Assembly (NCBI RefSeq): GCF_028595305.1
Contig: NZ_JAQQXS010000023.1
Coordinates: 1 to 62,628 of the forward strand
DNA length: 62,628 nucleotides
Reading direction: 5' to 3'
DNA from: Roseateles koreensis
GTDB taxonomy: Bacteria; Pseudomonadota; Gammaproteobacteria; Burkholderiales; Burkholderiaceae_C
Of this stretch, positions 1-7,347 are shown piece after piece. The notes under the pieces were generated by a model, which worked only from the letters and a program-made list of their open reading frames with translations, ran no database searches and was not told where the DNA came from. Numbering within the stretch: the stretch's first letter is position 1; every line of letters starts with the position of its first letter. Both the position numbers and the translations under genes were made by a program.

Positions 1-146
1 AGTCGGGCTACGACATCCGGACGGTGCAGGAGTTGTTGGGCCATGCCGACGTCGCTACCACCATGATCTATACCCATGTCCTGAAGGTGGGCGGCGGGGG
101 CGTGCGCAGTCCGATGGATGTGCTGGCTGCCCGATCAAGCGCCTGA
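1..146 (+). CDS. intI: Integron integrase IntI, C-terminal end (partial)
   Basis: This is the last 47 codons of a tyrosine recombinase cut by the left edge of the window; the reading frame begins at base 3 and stops at TGA 144-146. The motif [17 protein letters not shown] contains the late box II histidine and the catalytic tyrosine (MIYTH). The following [13 protein letters not shown] closely resembles the C-terminus of class 1-like integron integrases, which recombine attI with attC sites to capture gene cassettes. Whether the complete gene is intact cannot be judged here. The gene points toward an oppositely oriented cassette-like gene at 337-903, whereas in a standard integron cassettes lie on the other (attI) side of intI. 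Confidence 0.85.
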   Translation, partial: SGYDIRTVQELLGHADVATTMIYTHVLKVGGGGVRSPMDVLAARSSA

Positions 147-192
147 ACGCTGCTGTACCAGCCCGCCACAGAGTTGCCCCTCGTTGATGTCG

Positions 193-242
193 GCTTTGGG
201 CACCTTGCAGTCGGACGCCAATGCCCGGATCGTGCCCAAAGC
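193..242. repeat. 11-bp perfect inverted repeat downstream of intI
   Basis: GCTTTGGGCAC at 193-203 is repeated in inverted form as GTGCCCAAAGC at 232-242, with a 28-base loop. It lies 47 bases after the intI stop. There is no T-run, so it is not a classical terminator. It may be a transcript-end hairpin or a remnant of a recombination site. Confidence 0.45.
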
Positions 243-282
243 AGTCGTCGGCCCTGCCGAAACAAGTTGCCGGAAAGCTGTC

Positions 283-342
283 GCACAACGTTGGAATTGA
301 GGTGCCATGCTGCGGTGAGTCAGCTCGAATTACGGGTTAGGC
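283..342 (-). repeat. Candidate attC site ending the cassette
   Basis: Read on the minus strand, this 60-base segment opens with GCCTAAC, a perfect match to the attC inverse core RYYYAAC, and closes with GTTGTGC, one mismatch from the GTTRRRY core. The two halves can fold imperfectly: an AATTCGAG arm faces AATTGAG with one extra base on one side, as in known attC folding with an extrahelical base. The stop codon of the 337-903 gene overlaps the GCCTAAC box, as is usual for gene cassettes. The inner arms pair poorly, so the site may be degenerate. Confidence 0.55.
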
Positions 343-903
343 GGCAACTTCCTTGAACCGAGACACAATGTATTTGACGAACGTTTCATTCCCAGCATAC
401 GCGACAAGAGGAATCAATTCTGGGCGCACTTGAGGCCAAAGTACCTCACCTTGTGCCAAGGAGTCTGAGTGACCACGGGAGCAAACCCAACCCGCCATTG
501 GAATGCGGCGGTTTGCGCACATAGATGCCACCTTCTCTGCCACGAGGATGCCGCCGCCGCTGCCCTCAAAGGATAATTCCCCTTTACTTGAGACGTACCA
601 CTCGCCCGTGACTCTTGATTCCACTACGAGAACTGCGAGGTGGTAGAAGGTTGTAGGCTGGTCTTCAAGGACGATGTGCACTACGGGATCAATGGTCGCG
701 TTGAGTACAGCCTCAAGCCCAGACTTGATGTGAAACGTTTGAAATAGACGCCTAGCCTCAGCCGGGGCCACCTGCTCCCGATGTATTTGCTCCGAATACT
801 CTGGCAGTTGTTGGTCCGGGAGATTCGGCCACAAGGCGTCGATGAGGCGTGTGATGAAGTTGCCTGCAACGCCCTGCGCTGCACCGTAAAGAAAGTCGAG
901 CAT
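337..903 (-). CDS. Integron cassette protein of unknown function
   Basis: A 188-residue protein that I do not recognise. It is mostly mixed alpha/beta in appearance with no clear signal peptide or strong membrane segment; the N-terminus MLDFLYGAAQGVAGNF could be a short amphipathic helix. Base composition is visibly lower in GC than in neighbouring genes, which points to transfer. Its stop codon overlaps an attC-like core (283-342), and a second attC-like site lies immediately upstream (904-963), so the gene has the layout of a single promoterless cassette. No partner or pathway can be assigned from context. Confidence 0.6.
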   Translation of the reverse strand: MLDFLYGAAQGVAGNFITRLIDALWPNLPDQQLPEYSEQIHREQVAPAEARRLFQTFHIKSGLEAVLNATIDPVVHIVLEDQPTTFYHLAVLVVESRVTGEWYVSSKGELSFEGSGGGILVAEKVASMCANRRIPMAGWVCSRGHSDSLAQGEVLWPQVRPELIPLVAYAGNETFVKYIVSRFKEVAA

Positions 904-963
904 GAATGCCTCCGAATCTGTTGTCGCCCGCCGTAACGGGTCAGGTTGACCAAGGGGTTAGGC
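904..963 (-). repeat. Candidate attC site upstream of the cassette gene (degenerate)
   Basis: On the minus strand the segment begins with a perfect GCCTAAC inverse core, followed by GGTCAACCTGACC (itself a near-palindrome) and a CCCG-TTACGG-CGGG hairpin. The expected closing GTTRRRY is replaced by a poor match about 55-60 bases along. It has the same orientation and length as the site at 283-342. This would be the attC of the preceding cassette in an array. Confidence 0.4.
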
Positions 964-1166
964 AACACCGCGGCTCCAGTTAGGACAACTGCTCCAGGTC
1001 TTCCAAAGAACGCAGAGTGGCAGCGTCAACTCGCCGAACGAAGTGAAGCGCAATTCACAAGCCCCCACATTTTTGTCTTCACACCATGCTAGTCTGCCCC
1101 TGAACTGAGCCGTTGATGTGGCCGCTTTTGCCGCCGCATGTCAGCCCACCCGCCAGGAGCCATGTC

Positions 1167-1907
1167 ATGACAGAAGACGAAGTGCGTGAGCGTGCATTTG
1201 CCATGCCCATCCAGAGTCCGGCATACCCGCCCGGCCCTTACCGTTTCGTCAACCGTGAATACCTGATCATCACGTACCGGACCGACCCCGAGGCTTTGCG
1301 CCGCTTGATCCCTGCGCCGCTGGAGTTGGCCGAGCCGGTGGTGAAGTTCGAGTTCATCCGCATGCCGGACTCCACGGGTTTTGGTGATTACACCGAGTCC
1401 GGCCAGGTCATCCCGGTGACGCTGAACGGCGAACATGGCGGCTTTGTGTTGTCTATGTTTTTGAATGACCACCCGCCCATTGCGGCTGGGCGCGAGTTGT
1501 GGGGGTTCCCGAAAAAACTGGGGAATCCCGAACTGCGAGTTCATACGGACACCTTGATGGGCACGCTGGATTACAGCGACTTCCGCGTTGCCACCGGCAC
1601 CATGGGCTACAAGCACCAGGCCATGGACCCGGCCAAGGCGCATGCTGCTCTGGCGGCGCCGGCATTCCTGCTCAAAATCATCCCTCATGTGGACGGCACC
1701 CCGCGCATCTGCGAGTTGGTGCGCTACAACCTGACCGACATCATCGTCAAGGGTGCCTGGAGCGGCCCCGGCGCCCTCGACCTGCGCGACCACGCGCTAG
1801 CCCCCGTGGCTGATTTGCCTGTGTTGGAGGTGCTCTCCACCGTCCACATTCTGGCTGACCTGACCCTGCCGCTGGGCACCGTCGCCCACGACTATCTCAC
1901 CCGCTAA
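1167..1907 (+). CDS. adc: Acetoacetate decarboxylase
   Basis: A 246-residue cytoplasmic enzyme of the ADC family, which decarboxylates acetoacetate to acetone and CO2 through a Schiff base on a lysine. The signature [10 protein letters not shown] contains the catalytic lysine pair of the family. ATG 1167 is chosen because CAGGAG lies 8 bases upstream (1153-1158); longer in-frame starts (TTG 1113, ATG 1116) lack such a site. It is followed after 42 bases by 3-hydroxybutyrate dehydrogenase on the same strand, so the pair probably forms an operon for acetoacetate and hydroxybutyrate turnover. Family members that act on related beta-keto acids exist, so the substrate is inferred. Confidence 0.88.
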   Translation: MTEDEVRERAFAMPIQSPAYPPGPYRFVNREYLIITYRTDPEALRRLIPAPLELAEPVVKFEFIRMPDSTGFGDYTESGQVIPVTLNGEHGGFVLSMFLNDHPPIAAGRELWGFPKKLGNPELRVHTDTLMGTLDYSDFRVATGTMGYKHQAMDPAKAHAALAAPAFLLKIIPHVDGTPRICELVRYNLTDIIVKGAWSGPGALDLRDHALAPVADLPVLEVLSTVHILADLTLPLGTVAHDYLTR

Positions 1908-1949
1908 CATCCCATTCACTTTCCTCCTCAAGCCAAGGACTCACGCCAA

Positions 1950-2732
1950 ATGCAACTTAAAGACAAAGTCGCCATCATCACCGGCTCGGCCAGCGGCATC
2001 GGCCGGGAAATCGCCCTGGAGTACGCCCGCGAGGGTGCCAAGGTTGTCATCGCCGATCTGTCACTGGAGGCCGCTGCGGCCACCGCGAAAGAGATCACCG
2101 AAGCGGGCGGCACGGCCATGCCGGTGGCCATGAATGTGACCGACGAAGCCCAGGTCGATGCCGGCGTGGCCGCCGTCGTTGCGGCCTATGGCGGGGTGGA
2201 TATCCTGATCAGTAACGCGGGGATCCAGATCATCAGCCCCATCGTGGACTTTAAGCTTGACGACTGGAAGAAGCTGCTGGCCATCCATCTGGACGGGGCT
2301 TTCCTGACCACCCGCGCCTGTATGCGCGCCATGATTCAGGGCGGCCGTGGCGGCACCGTGCTGTACATGGGCTCGGTGCATTCCCACGAAGCCTCACCTT
2401 TGAAAGCGCCCTATGTGGCGGCCAAGCATGGCCTGATCGGCCTTGCCAAGGTGGTGGCCAAGGAAGGTGCCAAAGACAAGATCCGCGCCAACGTCATCTG
2501 CCCCGGCTTTGTACGCACACCCCTGGTGGACAAGCAAATCCCCGAGCAGGCCAAGGCATTTGGCATCAGCGAGGCTGAGGTGATCAAGAACGTGATGCTC
2601 AAGGACACCGTGGACGGCGAATTCACCACCACGCAAGATGTGGCCCAAACAGCGATCTTCCTGGCCGCCTTCCCCAGCAATGCCTTGACCGGACAGTCCA
2701 TCACGGTCAGCCATGGTTGGCATATGCAGTGA
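1950..2732 (+). CDS. bdhA: 3-hydroxybutyrate dehydrogenase (SDR family)
   Basis: A 260-residue short-chain dehydrogenase that interconverts (R)-3-hydroxybutyrate and acetoacetate with NAD, a step in polyhydroxybutyrate mobilisation. The Rossmann motif TGSASGIG is at the N-terminus, NAG follows near residue 90, the catalytic serine lies in GSVHSH and the YxxxK pair in YVAAKHG. The sequence ends WHMQ as in bacterial BDH enzymes. It sits directly behind acetoacetate decarboxylase, whose substrate is its product. Overlapping hairpins follow the stop. Confidence 0.9.
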   Translation: MQLKDKVAIITGSASGIGREIALEYAREGAKVVIADLSLEAAAATAKEITEAGGTAMPVAMNVTDEAQVDAGVAAVVAAYGGVDILISNAGIQIISPIVDFKLDDWKKLLAIHLDGAFLTTRACMRAMIQGGRGGTVLYMGSVHSHEASPLKAPYVAAKHGLIGLAKVVAKEGAKDKIRANVICPGFVRTPLVDKQIPEQAKAFGISEAEVIKNVMLKDTVDGEFTTTQDVAQTAIFLAAFPSNALTGQSITVSHGWHMQ

Positions 2733-2737
2733 ACTCA

Positions 2738-2796
2738 GCACCCAGGTCGTTTGTCTGGGTGCGGTGATGCGGCGCTTCCCAGTGCCGCATCACCGC
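2738..2796. terminator. Two overlapping hairpins, probable bidirectional terminator
   Basis: Hairpin 1 pairs GCACCCAG (2738-2745) with CTGGGTGC (2755-2762). Hairpin 2 has a perfect 13-bp stem, 2761-2773 against 2784-2796, with a 10-base loop. The two share bases 2761-2762 and so cannot both form fully. They lie between the rightward bdhA and leftward genes. There is no clear U-tract. Confidence 0.6.
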
Positions 2797-2801
2797 CTGT
2801 T

Positions 2802-2957
2802 TCAAGACGGGTTGACGTGGTCCTTCATCTTGGGCATGGCGATGGCCAAAGCCGCGCCGCCCAAGGTTTTGATCAGGCCTGAATGCTGGGCGTAAAAGCT
2901 CGCCAGTTCATCGGCAATGCCGGGCTGTGCCTGGCGCGTTCTGATCGATGAACCCAT
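2802..2957 (-). CDS. Possible small protein, 51 residues
   Basis: A short frame from ATG 2957 encoding a 51-residue protein with a basic N-terminus (MGSSIRTRQ) and a small hydrophobic stretch near residues 29-41 (IKTLGGAALAIAM). It begins 42 bases after the end of the downstream-oriented glutathione transferase gene and ends before the hairpin pair at 2738-2796, so it could be the last gene of that transcript. I do not recognise it. It may be a non-coding frame. Confidence 0.35.
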   Translation of the reverse strand: MGSSIRTRQAQPGIADELASFYAQHSGLIKTLGGAALAIAMPKMKDHVNPS

Positions 2958-2998
2958 GGCATGGATATAAATCAAGGCTGATCTCCCAACGTGCGGGT

Positions 2999-3676
2999 TC
3001 AGCGGCTGGCTGCGGCTTGCGCTTTGATGGCCGCGATGCGCTGCTGGTCTGCTTCCCGACTGGCGCTTACTTTTTGCGCGGCGGGGCGGGCACCGATCAT
3101 TTGCGCATAGGGCTTCCAATCGATGCCGCCAGCGGTGAGCAGGTCTTCGCCGAGCACGGCTTTGCTGGCCATGGCCACCAGGGGCAGGCTGACCCAGGCG
3201 GCGCAATCGGCTTGGGTGAAAGTGTCGCCCCCCACATAAGGCGCAAATTTGGCCAGACGTTTGAACCCGGCGATGTTCTTGGTCAGCAGGGCGCGTACCC
3301 GGTCTTGCGTGCCTTGGCTGACCGTTGCGCCGAAAAAGGCCTGCGGATACAGCTCGCGCGCCACCAGTTCAAGGTGCAGTTCAATGAAGGTGACGATCTC
3401 CTTCAGCTTGGCGGCCTGGAAGGGATCGGCGGGCACCAGGGCCGGTTGGGGGTAGGCGGCCTCCAGATAGTCGGCGATGACTTGGCTTTCACACAACGAC
3501 CCTGCATCCGTGTGAATGAAGGGCACTTTGCCCAAAGGGCTGGCGTTCAGTACCGCCTCGTCGCTGGACTTGGTCATCACCAGTTCTTCTTCGAAGGGGA
3601 TGCCTTTTTCCAGCAAGATCAGCTTGACCTTGTTGTAGTAGTTGGAAAGGGCAAAGCCGCAGAGTTTGATCGTCAT
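2999..3676 (-). CDS. Glutathione S-transferase family protein
   Basis: A 225-residue cytosolic GST. The N-terminal thioredoxin-like half contains SNYYNKVKL near the active site, LGKVPFI with the cis-proline, and ESQVIADYLE that binds the glutathione gamma-glutamyl group. The C-terminal half is all-helical, with a GDTFTQADCA motif typical of the family's helix 6 N-capping box. It should conjugate or reduce small electrophiles with glutathione; the substrate cannot be read from the sequence. It has no obvious operon partner other than the possible small frame downstream. Confidence 0.85.
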   Translation of the reverse strand: MTIKLCGFALSNYYNKVKLILLEKGIPFEEELVMTKSSDEAVLNASPLGKVPFIHTDAGSLCESQVIADYLEAAYPQPALVPADPFQAAKLKEIVTFIELHLELVARELYPQAFFGATVSQGTQDRVRALLTKNIAGFKRLAKFAPYVGGDTFTQADCAAWVSLPLVAMASKAVLGEDLLTAGGIDWKPYAQMIGARPAAQKVSASREADQQRIAAIKAQAAASR

Positions 3677-3775
3677 AAGGGGGCTCCAAGTAGGGTGGGG
3701 GAAGTCTAAGCGTGAGTGCTGACGAGGGGGTTCACCAAGGCGACAGTGCCGGGCGCTGGCGTGCTGGTTCGGCCG

Positions 3776-4438
3776 TCAGCGGGCCGTGCTGCGTCGCTGA
3801 AGCATCAGCAGCAGGCCGGCACACAGGCCCCCCGCCACCGCGCCGCTCAGGTGCGCGAAGGGCGCCACCGGAATATCCCAGCCGGCGACGGTGCGCATGG
3901 GCGTGCCCAGCGGCACCTCGCTCCACAACTTGATGGCGAGCCCCAGCGTCACTGCGAGGCCAATGCGCCGCTGGCGGGCAGAGTGAGTGGTTTGGACAGC
4001 CGGGCCAAACACCAATTCCACCAGCACCACGGCCACGCCAGCATGCAGGTAGCCCGACAGCCCGCCGTAGTGCAGCAGATCGGGTTTGAGCAGCAAGCCC
4101 CATTGGGTGAGCGGCCAAGCCAGCAGATAGGCCCCCACGGCGCGCAGCGGCACGCGTGCCGCCCAGCCAAACCAAGCCACTACGGCGCAGGCGCCCAGAT
4201 TGGCCTGCAGGTGTTGCCGGCTCCAGTGCACGAAGACGGCGCTCCAGGCCCGCCAGGGTTCGGCGCCGGCCAGCGCAGGTTGCCAATCCCAGCGTGAGGA
4301 GGGTTGCAGCCACACCAGCAGCGTGCCCGCAATCAGCAGCGCGCCCAGGCCGAGCCAAGCCCATCCGCCATAGGGATGGCCGAGCCGGTGTGCGGGGCGC
4401 GGGCGGGCAGCGCCGCTCAAGGAAATACGGCCCGCCAC
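3776..4438 (-). CDS. rrtA: Rhombosortase (rhomboid-like GlyGly-CTERM processing protease)
   Basis: A 220-residue integral membrane protein with about six hydrophobic segments. It carries the short-rhomboid features of rhombosortases: HWSRQHLQANLG (H71, H76, N80), the catalytic serine in GGLSGYLHAG (S128), and the partner histidine in APFAHLSGAVAG (H196). Rhombosortases cleave proteins with a C-terminal GlyGly-CTERM tail during export; the secreted subtilase at 20599-22923 has such a tail. The start overlaps the 3' end of glnE by 22 bases, suggesting translational coupling. A shorter start cannot be excluded because the first ~25 residues are polar and weakly conserved in character. Confidence 0.82.
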   Translation of the reverse strand: MAGRISLSGAARPRPAHRLGHPYGGWAWLGLGALLIAGTLLVWLQPSSRWDWQPALAGAEPWRAWSAVFVHWSRQHLQANLGACAVVAWFGWAARVPLRAVGAYLLAWPLTQWGLLLKPDLLHYGGLSGYLHAGVAVVLVELVFGPAVQTTHSARQRRIGLAVTLGLAIKLWSEVPLGTPMRTVAGWDIPVAPFAHLSGAVAGGLCAGLLLMLQRRSTAR

Positions 4439-7167
4439 AAGGCCAGCACGGCGTCACGGTGCGGGATCAGCCCAAGCCGGGCAAGCGTCTCGGGGTCGAC
4501 CGCGGTGGGTTCTTCATTCAAGCGTGCGCGGTGTTGGGCGCGGCGCAACTCGCGGTAGGCATCCGCCGCGTGACGGCCCACCTCAGCGGGCAGCAGGCCC
4601 GCCTCTTCAGCGCGTTGTAGCAAGGCGATGACGCCCAAATTTGGCGTTAACGCCGGATGTGCGCCCGCATGTGCCAAGATCAGGTATTGCAGCGCAAATT
4701 CGGCGTCCATCATGCCGCCCGGGCTGTGCTTCAGGTCGAACTGGCCGGCCCGTTGCGGATGGGCGCTGCGCACTTTGTCGCGCATGGTCTGCACTTCAAG
4801 GCGCAGGGCGGCTTGATCGCGCTCGGCGGTCAGCACTTGCCGGCGTACCTCGTCGAAGCCCGCAATCAACCCGGCGTCGCCTGCGCACCAGCGTGCCCGC
4901 GTGATGGCCTGATGCTCCCAGGTCCAGGCGGTGTTGCTGCCCCGGCCGGTCTGGTATTTTTGAAAACTGGCCAGCGAGGTGACCAGCAGGCCGGAGTTGC
5001 CATTGGGCCGCAGCGCCGTGTCAATGTCGAAGAGCCCGCCGGCCGAGGTGCGCACCGTCAGCCACATGATCAGTTTGCGCACAAAGGCGCCGTAGATGTC
5101 GGGTGCGTTGTCGTCGTCGTCATCGAACAAGAACACCACGTCCAGGTCGCCGCCGTAGCCCAGCTCTTTGCCGCCGAGCTTGCCGTAGGCAATCACTGCA
5201 AATCGCGGGCTGGGGCGGTGCGCCTGCTTCAGCCGTGCCCAGGCCCAGCGTATGGTGCATTGCAAGATAGCGTCGGCCAGCGCGGAGAGATCGTCCGCCA
5301 CCTGCTCCACGGTGATCTTTTGTTCCACATCGCGTACCAGGGTGCGAAAAACTTCGGACTGATGCGCGCGCCGCAGGCTGTCCAGCAGCGCCTCTTCATG
5401 GGCCTCGCCACTGCGCTCCCAGGCCTCGAAACGGTCTTGCATGTCCTGCACAAAGGCGGGGCCGTCGAAGCGCTCGTTCAGCAGCCGCGTGTCAGCCAAT
5501 TCGTCAATCACCCCGGGGTGTTGCATCAGGTAGCGCATGGGCCAGCGCGCCAGGCCCAAGAGGCGCAACAGACGGGTTTGTACGGCGGGCCGCTCCACCA
5601 GCAGGGCGAGGTAGCTTTCGCGCCGCAGCAGGGGTTCCACCCAGTCGATGAAGCGCTGGGCTGCGTCCATGGTGCAGGCCTCGTCGCGCACTGCCAGTGC
5701 CGCACGGCCTATCAATTTGGCCAAGCGCAGACGCGATTCTTCGCGCAGGTTTTGCACCTTTTCCTGCGCGGCCCAGCGGCGCACCACGCTGGCCAGCTCG
5801 GGCTGCAGCTTGGCCAAAAATTCTTCGCTGTCCACGCTCAGGGGTGGGCCACCGCAACCTTTGCAGCCGCCCTTGTTGCCGGGGCTGTTGCCGTCGTGCA
5901 GCAGGGCGTCGAACTCGTTGGCGACGATCTCGCGCACTTCGCACAATTTGTCGAGCAGCTCGCAGGCCTCGCGTTGGCAGCGCAGGCCCATGCTGAGGGC
6001 GATCCAGCGCAGATCGTCGTCGCCGGCGGGCAGGCAGTGGGTTTGCTGGTCGTCCAGGAACTGGATGCGGTGCTCCACCCGGCGCAAAAAGACATAGGCG
6101 TCGGCGAGTTGCGTGGCGGTGTCGCGCTTCATCAGGCCGCCGGTGGCCAGCCGGTCGAGCGCCTTGAGTGTGGAGCGGGTGCGGATCTCTGGAAACTGGC
6201 CGCCGCGCACCACTTGCAGCAGTTGTACCGTGAATTCAATTTCGCGGATGCCGCCACGCGAGAGCTTGACGTCGTTAGCGCGCTCGGGCCGGCCGGCGGC
6301 GCGGCGCTGGGCTTCGTCGCGAATCTTGCGGTGCAATTGCCGCAGGCCTTCGAACACGCCGTAATCCAGATACTTGCGGTAAACGAACGGTGCCACCAAA
6401 GCGCGCAGGGCGAGCGCACGCTGGTTGGTGAGCGTCGGCTGCGGCGCCACTACCCGGCTCTTGAGCCAGGCAAAGCGCTCCCATTCTCGGCCCTGCACCA
6501 GAAAATACTCCTCCAGCATGGCCAGGCTGACCGCCGCCGGGCCAGAGTTGCCATTGGGACGTAACGCCAGATCAACACGAAACACTTGGCCGTCGTCCGT
6601 GATTTCGCCAATCAACGCATAGAGGCGCTTGGCCACGCTGGCGAAGTACTCGTGCGCGCTCACGGCGTTGCGACCGCCCTCCACGCCGTCGGTCTGGCCT
6701 TCATCCTCATAGACATAGATCAGGTCGATGTCAGAGGAGACATTGAGTTCGCGGGCACCCAGCTTGCCCATGCCCAACACCCAGAACTCGATCACCTCGC
6801 CCTGCGCATTGCGGGGGGCGCCGTTCACGGCGTCTTGCTCGGCGCGGGCGGCGGCCAGCGCCAAGCAAAGCGTCACTTCGGCCAAATGCGTCATGGCGAC
6901 GGTGACGTGCTCCATCGGTGCGCCGGCTTCGATGTCGAGCACCGCCAAGCGCTCCAGCACCAGATGGCGGGCAATCCGCATGGCGCAGGCCAAAGGCCGC
7001 CCCTGGGCTTGCAGCGCGAGGATCAGCTGCTCAATGCCGGCCCGCTCGGGCAAACCGGCTGCCAGCAGGCCTAACTCGTCGGCATAGCGGCGGCGCACGC
7101 GTTGCACAAAGCGGCTGTGCGAGGCCTGGGCAAGGGGGGTGGTGGCGTGGGGCAGGGCGTCTGTCAT
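4417..7167 (-). CDS. glnE: Bifunctional glutamine synthetase adenylyltransferase / adenylyl-removing enzyme
   Basis: A 916-residue protein, close to the usual length of GlnE, with the two nucleotidyltransferase domains of the family. The N-terminal, deadenylylating domain has GKLGARELNVSSDIDL, and the C-terminal, adenylylating domain has GKLGGKELGYGGDLDV followed by an acidic run. Both keep the paired aspartates of the metal site. GlnE sets the activity of glutamine synthetase in response to PII signals. An insert rich in glycine and cysteine (KGGCKGCGGPP) lies between the domains. The rhombosortase gene overlaps the 3' end; a YhdP-like gene diverges upstream. Confidence 0.95.
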   Translation of the reverse strand: MTDALPHATTPLAQASHSRFVQRVRRRYADELGLLAAGLPERAGIEQLILALQAQGRPLACAMRIARHLVLERLAVLDIEAGAPMEHVTVAMTHLAEVTLCLALAAARAEQDAVNGAPRNAQGEVIEFWVLGMGKLGARELNVSSDIDLIYVYEDEGQTDGVEGGRNAVSAHEYFASVAKRLYALIGEITDDGQVFRVDLALRPNGNSGPAAVSLAMLEEYFLVQGREWERFAWLKSRVVAPQPTLTNQRALALRALVAPFVYRKYLDYGVFEGLRQLHRKIRDEAQRRAAGRPERANDVKLSRGGIREIEFTVQLLQVVRGGQFPEIRTRSTLKALDRLATGGLMKRDTATQLADAYVFLRRVEHRIQFLDDQQTHCLPAGDDDLRWIALSMGLRCQREACELLDKLCEVREIVANEFDALLHDGNSPGNKGGCKGCGGPPLSVDSEEFLAKLQPELASVVRRWAAQEKVQNLREESRLRLAKLIGRAALAVRDEACTMDAAQRFIDWVEPLLRRESYLALLVERPAVQTRLLRLLGLARWPMRYLMQHPGVIDELADTRLLNERFDGPAFVQDMQDRFEAWERSGEAHEEALLDSLRRAHQSEVFRTLVRDVEQKITVEQVADDLSALADAILQCTIRWAWARLKQAHRPSPRFAVIAYGKLGGKELGYGGDLDVVFLFDDDDDNAPDIYGAFVRKLIMWLTVRTSAGGLFDIDTALRPNGNSGLLVTSLASFQKYQTGRGSNTAWTWEHQAITRARWCAGDAGLIAGFDEVRRQVLTAERDQAALRLEVQTMRDKVRSAHPQRAGQFDLKHSPGGMMDAEFALQYLILAHAGAHPALTPNLGVIALLQRAEEAGLLPAEVGRHAADAYRELRRAQHRARLNEEPTAVDPETLARLGLIPHRDAVLALWRAVFP

Positions 7168-7347
7168 GATGTGAAGCAGGGTGGCGAGCAGGCAAAGAGT
7201 GGGTAAATGTCATGCCCGGTGCAGGTTCGGGCTCCATGGGCTGTGCTAGATTCCCCCCGGCATGGCTTTGGCCTGCGCGCGGCAGCTCCAGCTCAGCGGA
7301 TTCATGACAATTACGACCCCAGTCTCCACGGTGAGCGCTTCCCTTCG

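Noticed and set aside
4657-6564. A 635-codon open frame on the plus strand inside glnE
   Set aside because: It lies antisense to a clear glnE gene, its sequence is Ala/Gln/His-rich without family motifs, and long antisense frames are common at this GC content.
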